Assembly (NCBI GenBank): GCA_964036045.1
Contig: OZ038382.1
Coordinates: 5,828,289 to 5,892,288 of the forward strand
DNA length: 64,000 bases
Direction of reading: 5' to 3'
DNA from: Eutreptiella sp. 'Long Island Sound 2002'
Taxonomy: Eukaryota > Euglenozoa > Euglenophyceae > Eutreptiales > Eutreptiaceae
The notes beneath the pieces are model-generated. The model worked only from the letters and a program-made list of their open reading frames with translations, was not told the DNA's origin and did no database searches. The position numbers and the translations under genes were made by a program. Shown piece after piece: positions 55,901 through 64,000 of the stretch (positions within the stretch are counted from its first letter, which is position 1; each line of letters opens with the position of its first letter).

Positions 55901-58834
55901 TGAGCCCTTTTTAGCCCGTTTTGAGTAAAAGAGTCTCTGGAGCCGCCTTGGGTACATTTTTTAGTTAGAGGAGGGTTACTAAGCTTTGGACGGCTTCTCA
56001 AATCAATTACAGGGGTTGGAATTAAAAGGCAATTTGTTTTTGGAAGCTCCAATCCTACCGTAGCATGTGTGTACGGTGCGCCCCTCGTTGGTGCTATTGG
56101 TGCACTTCAGGATGTTGAGGGAGCGGGAATCGCTTGCACATGTTTCTATTCATCATCGTTTATCATTTATCGACATAAGGGGGCCCAAGGCAATACATGG
56201 CAGTCGAACGCAGCAAATGAAGGTGTAATTTCATTCACGAATGCTGACCATTGGAGGAGGCCTCAGACCACAGGAACACGGTCTCAGTCAATTTGGCTGC
56301 CAACGGCAGCAGCAACAAGAGCAGTTGTGCCTTCCGCATGCCCCGCTCTCGTGCCCAGGTCGGCGTCGCCGGAGGCACGCTGCAGCGACGCCTGCAGCAC
56401 CTTGGAGAGGTGCACCGGCGGATGCTCATCCCCACACGCGTGTACGAGGTGATGGCCGAGGAGATGCGCCTCGCCATGGAGTTCAAGGACCGCCCGGACG
56501 GCGCCTTCACAGGCGCCGAGATGCAGCAGGCCTTCACGGAGGTGCACGACCGGAACGTGCGGCTCATCATGCAGCCCATGGCCCGCGAGGAGAAGCTGCT
56601 GTCCGCGGCGGAACGGTGGTTCCTGGACGTCATTGTGCCAGAATGGGGCTGGTCGCCGGAACAGCTGTCCAAACGAATGATGGACGTCCGTTTGGAGGTG
56701 TGCGTGTGTGAACCAACACTGCCACTCCACGGCCACCAGCCCTGAACAACTGCCAACAGCCGACTGCCTTCAAACAAGCGATAATCGGCGTCGGTTGCCC
56801 GCCGACCGCTGACTGCTGAAAGCCGGTCAACCAGCACCCGACTCTCCTGCCCGAAACCAAACCGAAGCGCGTCTCCCATGCCGACGACCATGTTGAGGCG
56901 ACACAAGTCGCGTCTCACCACGAAATGCCACTCCGCCATTTGCTTATCGCGTCAAACGCGCGGTGGCCGGGGCACGCCTTCTGTGTAGCGGAACTTGGTG
57001 ATGCGTAATGTGATGTGCTGTGCGGTGCGGTGCCGTGCGGTGCTGTGCTGTGATGTGATGCGTAATGTGATGTGATGTGATGTCTAATGTGATGTGATGT
57101 GATGTTGTGTGATGTGACGCGGCGCGATGCAATGTGTCGCGACGTAATGTGATGACACGTGAAGTGATGTGATCCATTCTCGCTCCTTGGGGTTGCACCA
57201 AATTGGCACAACTCCTGTTAAGGCGCGCAATCACATCACATCACATCACATCACATCACATCACATCACAGCACATCACATCACATCACATCACATCACA
57301 TCACATCACATCACATCACATCACATCACATCACATCACATCACATCACATCACATCACATCACATCACATCACATCACATCACATCACATCACATCACA
57401 TCACATCACATCACATCACATCACATCACATCACATCACATCACATCACATCACATCACATCACATCACATGGCGCAGCGGATTTTGAATTGCGGGAAGC
57501 CCCCAAAAAGAGGTGGTGGCGGAGGTCCGGGCCGAGGGTGTAACTGACCGGGACCACAAATAAGGCATTGTGAACTCTGGCGCTGACGAAATTTTTTGGG
57601 ATCAAAAATGGTCAAAACTGGGGGGCAGACGCCGCTCCACGGACTCCAGACCCCCTCGTTGCGCTGACTCCAAGCGATATGGCGCGTGCGGAGCCCAGGG
57701 ATTTTCAATCACGCGGGGAGGGGGGGCAATATAGCCCCCTGGCCACCCCTCCCCCCCCCCCCTCAAAAACAAAAGTTGGGGGGGGTCAATGGACGGACCC
57801 CTTAAAGCCCCCTGGGATGGCCCGCAGGTGACCGGGAGCGCAGCTCTCAGAAGAAGTGAAAACGGTCACTGCAGTGCACAGGTCCCAAACCGGGCGGTTG
57901 TGATGTGATGTGATGTGATGTGATGTGATGTGATGTGATGTGATGTGATGTGATGTGATGTGATGTGATGTGATGTGATGTGATGTGATGTGATGTGATG
58001 TGATGTGATGTGATGTGCTGTGATGTGATGTGATGTGATGTGATGTGATGTGATGTGATGTGATGTGATGTGATGTGATGTGATGTGATGTGATGTGATG
58101 TGATGTGATGTGATGTGATGTGATGTGCTGTGATGTGATGTGATGTGATGTGATGTGATGTGATGTGATGTGATGTGATGTGATGTGATGTGATGTGCTG
58201 TGATGTGATGTGTTGTGATGTGATGTGTTGTGAGGTGATGTGATGTGCTGTGACGGAGCCTGCCGACAAAAAATCAGTTGTTGCGATATGATGTGTTGTG
58301 TGGTGTTGTGTCTGTCTGGCGATGGGTGTTGTACTGTGCGGCTCTCTGTTGCATCAACGCGGATCCCCTCCGGTCCTCCCCCCCCCAACAGGTCTCACTG
58401 ACGGGCACGTACAGTCACACACCCCAAGAGCTGGAATACGGCGCCCGAGTTGCCTGGCGGAACACTGCGCAGTGCGTGGGCCGCATCACGTGGAACGCCC
58501 TCGTGGTGCGCGACCGGCGGCACGTGACGGACCCGGCGGAGATGCTGAAGGAGTGCGTGGAGCACCTGCAGACGGCCACGACCGGGCCCAACGTGGTCAC
58601 GATGATGACGGTGTTCCGGCCCCTGAAGCCGGACGAGACCGAGGGCCCCCGGTTCTGGAACGACCACTTTGTGCAGTACGCCGGGTACCGCGGCCTCCAC
58701 CCCGACGGGGGCGTCCTCGGGGACCCCGCGACCGTGGAGTTCACGGAGTTCCTCGTCGAGAAGGGGCTGTGGCAGCCGCCCGCGAAGTACACGGCCTATG
58801 ACATCCTCCCGCTGGTGCTGAAGGTGCCCGGCAG
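52798..58834 (+). CDS. Globin-nitric oxide synthase, 5' part (globin-like segments plus NOS oxygenase)
   Basis: Four exons join in phase 0: 52798-52968, 54576-55151, 56359-56697 and 58392 to about 58834. About 509 codons are read before the frame leaves the last visible exon. Order: an N-terminal globin-like segment, a second globin-like segment with a proximal-type His, a helix matching the pre-oxygenase helix of NOS, then the NOS oxygenase domain with the heme-thiolate motif. The enzyme family makes nitric oxide and citrulline from arginine. A globin module could oxidise NO to nitrate, as known for the globin-NOS of the cyanobacterium Synechococcus PCC 7335. The arginine-binding Glu region, the rest of the oxygenase, and the calmodulin and reductase parts are not found. 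Either intron 4 runs beyond the window (over 5 kb) or the gene is truncated by the retroelement region after 59 kb. Confidence 0.82.
54576..55151 (+). CDS. Globin-NOS exon 2: rest of globin-like 1, start of globin-like 2
   Basis: Encodes VLKNLHSEFPDLLFSTLD and then HLQRFVDQGFSPKWWRATLK, in the position of globin helices F and G but with Phe where the proximal His is expected. The first segment may therefore not hold heme in the usual way. GVQGHWADRM and EKFFRRLLGNNPQLMDYF follow, matching helices A to CD of a second globin. It ends at SAPE before GTCCGC, a weak but in-phase donor. Confidence 0.7.
55434..55540. repeat. G/C-hairpin foldback element, copy 4
   Basis: The arms AGGGACTTGCTT and AAGCAAGTCCCT are perfectly complementary over 12 bases. 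Read on the minus strand, the interior has the same GGGGGTCCAGGGG core as copies 1 to 3. It lies in the second NOS intron and is flanked by longer G runs. Confidence 0.7.
56359..56697 (+). CDS. Globin-NOS exon 3: heme His of globin-like 2 and NOS linker helix
   Basis: Starts after CTCTCGTGCCCAG. LQHLGEVHRRMLIPTRVYEV aligns with the F helix of globins (proximal His, then Ile-Pro, then Tyr). The second half, KLLSAAERWFLDVIVPEWGW and KRMMDVRLE, resembles the helix leading into the NOS oxygenase core. It ends in phase 0 at GAG before GTGTGC. Confidence 0.75.
56998..58310. repeat. Three pentanucleotide arrays in alternating orientation inside NOS intron 3
   Basis: 56,998-57,176 is a degenerate GATGT array. 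57,231-57,470 is 48 near-perfect TCACA units, the opposite sense. 57,901 to about 58,253 is about 70 TGATG units, with a degenerate tail to 58,310. Opposed arrays could pair into hairpins of 170 to 240 base pairs with 54- or 430-base loops. The 430-base spacer holds no gene. His/Thr/Ser repeat frames on either strand are artefacts. Confidence 0.97.
58392..58834 (+). CDS. Globin-NOS exon 4: N-terminal half of the NOS oxygenase domain
   Basis: Starts after CCCCCCCCAACAG with VSLTGTYSHTPQELEYGARV, followed by AWRNTAQCVGRITW, the NOS heme-thiolate signature with its Cys. RFWNDHFVQYAGYRGLHPDG, GDPATVEFTEFLVEKGLW and YDILPLVLKVPG follow, all collinear with animal and bacterial NOS. It probably ends at GTGTGT (58,835). 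An alternative donor GTGCCC lies at 58,824. Confidence 0.9.
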
Positions 58835-59575
58835 GTGTGTTTTCCCGGCGGCTGCGGCACGGCTGTGGACTCCCCATGGGCCGAGTGACCACCAACGGTT
58901 GGCTATAGCGCGGATGCAGTGGGTTTTGTCGTCCTGTTGCACAGCCCACACTTGTGCTTGGGCCCTCCCCACACTACCTTCCCCCCTTTCATTCTCTGAG
59001 ACCAGCGCTCTGGTCCCAGGGCAGAGGCCGTCCCTGTTGACAGTGGAGGGGGGCTGCCCCCCCCCCCCCCTTTCCAATGCCTCCCCGGGGCTCGGGGAAG
59101 GTTCCAGTCAGTACTTATGGTGTCTGCACCAGTCTGTTCGGTTTTCGAGGAGGAAACTGTCGACAGTGTTCATCCGCAGGCGGCGGGGTGGCCATGCTTC
59201 ACATGAGGCCCTTCCCAAGACAGTGACATTTAGAGGGTGCTCACCAGCGCTGACTTGGGAAATGTGACACAGGGCCAGGGGTTCAGGATCACCAAGTGTT
59301 GCCCATCACAAGGGCTCAGCATTTCCAGGCATTTTGCCATTAATATTTGTACCCCCCTCTCCCTCCCCCACTCCCCGCCAACATGAGAGCTGGACAGTCG
59401 TCCCTCCGCTCACAAGTGCGGCTTGTGCCTCTTGGCGTCCCTCCCACGCCGGTGCCGGCCACGCTTCACAAGAAATCTTTCCCAGGACAGCGAAGGTCGA
59501 AGGGTGCTCTGGACCAACATTTTTTTGTGGTGACGGGGCAGTCTAGAGGGGACCGAGGCGGTCCAGTGTGGCAGT
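58835..59575. repeat. Post-NOS region with a diverged 55-bp direct repeat
   Basis: GGCCATGCTTCACATGAGGC...AGGGTGCTC at 59,190-59,241 recurs as GGCCACGCTTCACAAGAAAT...AGGGTGCTC at 59,458-59,511. Continuation exons of the NOS oxygenase were looked for here by eye and not found. Confidence 0.55.
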
Positions 59576-61051
59576 GTGGCAGGGGACATGGGACAGTGTG
59601 CAGGATACACAGCAGCTCAGGCTTGGAAAGTGCTGAGAGAGAAAAAGGAGTTCCAGTGTAAGTGCAAGAACGCACGAGTACAAAAATGGCTGGAAGAGAC
59701 GGACAACGAAAGACTACGGCGCCGGCAGGTGAAGGCCACAGCCGAGCACGGAAAAGGGGTAAAGGAACAACAACGAGACAAGAACACAACCGCCAGGGAT
59801 GACGAAGTTGACTACTTCGACCACCCATTTCGAGATGGCAGTGATATTGAAGGAGAAGAACATGCAGAGGAGAAAGGAAAAGACCTCCGGAACACGGGGG
59901 CTGCTCCTGGTCAGGACCCGACCCCAATGGAGGGGGGGGGTACCCTTCCCCCCCCTCTACGCACAGTCACTCTAAGTGTATTTCCCTCCCAGCGACCGAT
60001 TGGTCCATTCCGTCTGTGTGGGTGGGCAGTTGGGGGAAATCTGCAAGCCTGAAAAAGATGTCTCCCATTCCTTATGTCCCGCATTGACAGTCTGCGGCCA
60101 CATGGAAGGCATTCTGGCGTGCGCGCCTGCCTCCATTTCTCATAGAGTTTTCCTATCAAGTTTTGTGGGCCAAACTCAAAGTCAGGAACGACTCCAGAAC
60201 TGGACCAAATTCCCATGGTGCCCTATTTGCACGGCCATTGAATCTGTTAGCCATGCAACCTCGGAGTGCAGCTACCATGCCCTTGGGGGGGGGGCACAAT
60301 TGATTTCTGCTGGGCCCTGCCTACGCGGATGGTATCGGCTACTCGGTGAAGGCATTGCCTACACAACATTCTTTCTCCACACCACAGGGCATCATAGGAT
60401 GGACGGCTAAGGCTGCCCATTGGTCCCCGAGGAATCAAGTCAAACACAAGGCATCTTTACCCACACATGAGAGTTTTCTTTTTCAGTGGATGAAAATCTT
60501 GGGGCAAGTAATTTCCCGGGAACCTCTACAGTCTTATAGCAAAGTGCTTTTGCAGTTTCATGACGCACTGGCCTCGCTGGTGCAAACCGGTGCACTTCCA
60601 GCTGAGCGTATCATGATTCTTAAACACAACTCCTCGGCTGTCCAGCAAAGACCTCAAGAAGCGGAAAGCCCAGGAACGAAAACAGCAGTTAGCAGTTAGC
60701 AGAGGAAGCCAAACAAATCATCTCCCAACTTGAGGAGGATATATGGACCTTAGCCTTCACAGATGGCTCAGCGAAGCACCATCCCAAGATTGGTTGGGTA
60801 GCTGGATACTGTTGTGTGGTGTTGGGACAGTGGGAGGCTAAAGGCTTTCTCCCCCCTTCCATGGCACAAACAAACAACAGAGCAGAGCTACAGGCAGTCA
60901 TCACTGTACAGGAACACTTTAGGTCAGTTGACCTTCGCCTGGTGATCATCACCGACTCTCAATACATATATGATGGCCTCAATGGGGCAATGGGGCTTTT
61001 AGATGGCGAGCAGCGGGATGGGTTGGTCAGTCAGGGCCAGTGTGTAATGTA
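59576..61051 (+). pseudogene. Decayed LINE-type retroelement end with zinc knuckle and RNase H
   Basis: In order: a charged Lys/Arg/Glu-rich frame to 60,052 of uncertain relation; the knuckle CPICTAIESVSHATSECSYH near 60,218-60,280; a linker; then RNase H from about 60,720. RNase H residues are visible as LAFTDGSAKH (Asp), NNRAELQAVITV (Glu) and VIITDSQYIYDGL (Asp), with the C-terminal His/Asp part missing. Successive parts lie in different frames. One cause is visible: TTAGCAG is tandemly duplicated at 60,689-60,702, a 7-base gain just before RNase H. It is a second, older element of the same general kind as the one at 33-34.6 kb but not closely similar. A role in disrupting the NOS gene is possible. 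Confidence 0.65.
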
Positions 61052-61929
61052 GACCTGTGGATAACACTGGGGTAGGAGGGCTCCATTATATCATGTTCTA
61101 TCACTCCCTGAGAGACCAGTTGTCAGTTTGGAGCTACCTGCCACCCCCACCCCTCGGCGAGCTCCGGCAGTTCCAAGGTCGCTTGACATCAATGACATTA
61201 TCACTCCATCACGAGATACACCAGCGCTGAGCAGAACACCAATCCATACCCCTTGCCATGACACAGATCCTATCCTGCCAAAGTGCCTGGATTTTTCAGA
61301 TCAAGACGCTAAGATGCTGTCCATTGTTCATCATTCACCATAAATTGCTCGTCAGCCTTCTACAGTGTCCATCTCTTCACATGACACTGCCAGCACAGTA
61401 AGTTTTCATGAGTCAGATGTTGCCGACAATCCTGAAAATAGGTGGATGGCTCTAGGGTTAATCGCCCGAGAAACACCTGCTCAGCCTCGCCTTCCACGGC
61501 GGCTGAACACCCCGAGTACAGAAGCCAGCTCACACCATTATGGTTACGACAGTGACAGATTGTCTTATGCATCTGGATGTCAAACGCCAGACACGGATTC
61601 TAACTAGCCTGGCCCGAACCCGTAGGCCACGCGTTTGGCCCACACACCCCAGTGAATACCCTTCCCACCTTTCCCCAAACGCGGAGTGCAAACTGACCTC
61701 ACTTGGCCGAGTAGAGCCAGCGAAAGCAAGGTGAGTAGGATTGCAGTCAGCCAATGGGCGCCCGAAGTGTACTGCTCGATGTAAACACCAGGGTGTTGAA
61801 TCAAACAGGCTGGTTCAGTGGAACACCACAGTGCATCATAGTTATGATCTCGAATGAACTGCCGAACATTGTTGCATATGCATACCAGGACGTGCATGTG
61901 TGGAGCGCTTTGTGACCTGCTGCGGCCCC
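61052..61929. other. Intergenic, no gene recognised
   Basis: A plus-strand frame at 61,128-61,343 is Pro/Thr/Asp-rich (LDINDIITPSRDTPALSR) and might be a continuation of the neighbouring retroelement, but it has no domain. Confidence 0.4.
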
Positions 61930-62310
61930 CCTCTACAAACCCCAAAATGGTTGTATGGAACAATGGGTTTTGTGGGCGCCAGAAGCGCCGGAGATTTTGG
62001 TTTAGGCATACGGCGGGGGGAATTTTTTTTGTTTGACCCGATGTGTCTATACTCAAAATACTCAGAATTTTGTGGAGAACTCAAAAACTGGTTAAAAACA
62101 CAAAAAAGTATTTTGACCCCAACCCGACCTCCGGGCCGGACCTTGGCTGATGGGAGCCTAAGTTGATGGGCAAATTTTTTTGAAAAATTTTTCTACCCCA
62201 GTTGTGTACATTCAAAATGATGAGTGTTTCATGGGGATCATTTTGAGGTATGTATGTTGGGGTACCCACCGACCCCCCCCCCCCCCCGGGGAGCCCGGCG
62301 GCTGGCCACC
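61930..62310 (+). repeat. Dispersed repeat, copy B (partner of 14.6-15.0 kb)
   Basis: Carries the same ordered landmarks as copy A: CTATACTCAAAATACT, a T-run, TTCAAAATGATGAGTG, GGGGATCATTTTGAGGTATG, then GGGGTACCC and a G/C-rich hairpin-prone end (CCCCCCGGGGAGCC). Confidence 0.7.
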
Positions 62311-63052
62311 CGGCCCGCCGACCCCCAAGGTTTGGCTCAACCAAGGGGTTGAGGGGTTGGCCCCTTGGGTGGGGGTTGGGCGTCCCCCCCCTTGCGACCC
62401 CCAAAACGGTTGCACACCCCTCGGGGTCACACATTGGCTGGCGGCAGCCGCCGTGCTTTGAAACAAGAGGGGCCTTAGAGGGGAAGGAACAGGAAAACGA
62501 AAAGCAGCCGAGGAATTTAGGCGCAGCAGCAAGGGAAACAACGGTGGGCACGGGATCGCAGGGCATTGGGGCTGAACTAGTGGTGGGCCAGGGTGTGCGG
62601 TTGGTAGGAATGAAACAAGGGGATTTGGAGGGGTGCAGGGGAATAATTGAAGAAGGGCAAGGGGGAAATTGGCTTGCGCAGAGGGGGGGATGTGGGAGCC
62701 TCCCGAAGGAGGGGAGGGGGGCTAGCAATGGGGCTCCCGTGACAGAACCCTTGGTAAAGTACCAATTTTTTTGCCATTTTTGCCATTTTTTCACTGAATT
62801 CCGGAACTAACTCCCGCCGGTCCCTACGGGGTATAAAAGGGGCACGGGCAGGGCCTAGGGGGCAGTTCCCTAGTGCGCTCAACCTTGATGCTAGGGTTTG
62901 ATGTTTCACAGGTGTGACACCCTTGTGGCACATCCGAAGGGGAGGGGGGAAAAGAAAAACTTGAGGACTGGGGGTGCCCAGGGCTCCTCCTCAGGAGTCG
63001 CAATGCCCTCCGTCTGTACATTGTAAAAATCTGTACTGTGTCACTCAGCATC
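62311..63052. other. Intergenic, G-rich, no gene seen
   Basis: Gly/Pro-rich frames only. Near 62,765-62,790 the word TTTTTGCCA is repeated three times (TTTTTTTGCCATTTTTGCCA). Confidence 0.4.
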
Positions 63053-63160
63053 CCACGGAGAAACAAATGGAAGATATGGCACGAATTGCTTTGGGGAGTG
63101 TCTCCAAAGTGGCACAGATTGAGAAATGGTTTGCACACCGCCGCGGCCTGGAGTTTTGAA
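63053..63160 (+). pseudogene. Homeodomain-like C-terminal fragment
   Basis: After an acceptor-like GTGTCACTCAG the frame reads HPTEKQMEDMARIALGSVSK, then VAQIEKWFAHRRGLEF and a stop. The pattern P-x-x-x-Q-x-x-x-h-A...Q-I-x-x-W-F-x-x-R-R is that of homeodomain helices 2 and 3, whose W-F-x-x-R-R face binds DNA. No matching helix 1 exon was found upstream. It could be the last exon of a split gene, a relic, or chance. No promoter or partner supports activity. Confidence 0.4.
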
Positions 63161-64000
63161 GAGTGAGGCTCGGTGAAAGCGGCGCTGCGGATAGGTGACT
63201 CCTGGTGTATTGGCTGCTGGGGAAGGGATACACTTGATAGTGGACGACCCAGTGAGACTCATGGCTCAACCAAACCGCGCAAACATCTTAGCAGCTGAAC
63301 TAGGGATAAAAAAAATATGGACATCAACACATACAGCACCAGTACCCATACCACACACCAAAGCAACCAACCACACAGGGGCACGGAGAGGGGTGCGGGG
63401 ACTATAGAGTGGTGGGGCACTGATGTTGGCGGCAACCGAACCACAATTGAACCAGTGACTGGGGGACAGGGTCACCGATGGCGGATGTGGCCCCGTCACG
63501 ATTCGGATTGGGGACTGATTTGGTTGCTAGTGGCACAAGAGGCCACATCACCAATTACAACGCTGACACCACCTGGAATGGACAACCCCCCTGCTGCACC
63601 CCAGCAACAACCCCAGCAACTCCAACCACGACGCCAATGCCACAGCAACACCAACACCAGCAACGGCGGCTGCACACACCCACACCACAACAGCAGAGGG
63701 CAGCCAAGGACAGCCCATGGCAGCCATGAAAAGACGCCTGGGGCACTACAGGCCCTGGTTGACCAACAGACACTTGACAGGGGAGGGGGGGGAGGCTGCG
63801 GGCTCCTTCCTTGCCCCAACTGCGGGGACGCATACCAAGGGGAACTAGCCCTGGTCCTGAACCCTTAGTCTGACTGCAGGTGCTACGTGCATGGTCTACC
63901 ACCGTTGCGCCAGCTAAGGCCATCAAGCTAGCTAACAGCATGAAACTACGCCCAGGACAGACTGGGATATGTGGTTGAGCTGAAGCAAGTGGCCAAAACC
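63161..64000. other. Right end of window, low-complexity frames, no gene recognised
   Basis: CAAC/CAGCAAC-rich DNA around 63,590-63,720 gives Gln/Pro/Thr-rich frames. A short PCPNCGD motif near 63,815 is too small to assign. Confidence 0.4.

Noticed and set aside
57169-58388. Frames encoding His/Thr/Ser pentapeptide-like repeats
   Set aside because: They are products of the TCACA and TGATG arrays inside a predicted intron.

Overview
The window looks like gene-poor nuclear DNA of a unicellular eukaryote. An alga is plausible, but no species is claimed. The recognisable genes are split by GT-AG introns. Coding sequence is sparse, and much of the rest is satellite, microsatellite, retroelement and DNA-transposon debris, with very many poly-G and poly-C tracts. 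No rRNA, tRNA, CRISPR array or bacterial operon was seen.

Layout. 1-10.6 kb: repeats, a partial gene at the left edge and a decayed PIF/Harbinger fragment. 10.6-20.6 kb (minus): a complete four-exon nucleotide-sugar (GDP-fucose type) transporter whose exons join in phase into 320 codons. 20.7-30.9 kb: mostly non-coding, with a small secreted cysteine-rich peptide gene and a Harbinger transposase relic. 30.9-32.5 kb (minus): an intronless, bacterial-type rhamnulokinase gene, a strong horizontal-transfer candidate. 33.1-34.6 kb: a 5'-truncated LINE end carrying RNase H, flanked by 14-bp direct repeats. 34.7-40.5 kb: an 85-bp satellite interrupted by a 2.3-kb element with terminal inverted repeats and its own spliced gene. 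A near-identical uninterrupted satellite copy nearby serves as the empty site. 40.5-47.4 kb: largely empty, with a hAT transposase relic. 47.4-48.6 kb (plus): a complete four-exon CS-domain (CacyBP/p23-like) gene of 166 codons. 52.8-58.8 kb (plus): the 5' part of a nitric-oxide-synthase gene in which globin-like segments precede the NOS oxygenase domain. Its third intron holds three pentanucleotide arrays in alternating orientation. 59-64 kb: a decayed retroelement end, dispersed repeats and a homeodomain-like scrap.

The genes do not form a pathway: each is an independent eukaryotic transcription unit, plus one acquired kinase. Three things stand out. The first is the globin-NOS gene. The second is the TIR element inside the satellite, with its related introns. 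The third is a recurring architecture in which a tandem array is followed by its own reverse complement (near 4.3, 15.7, 19.8 and 57-58 kb), together with G/C-rich hairpins whose arms match each other but differ between copies.

All exon models were made by eye from reading frame, splice consensus, phase and family resemblance. No alignment or database search was run.
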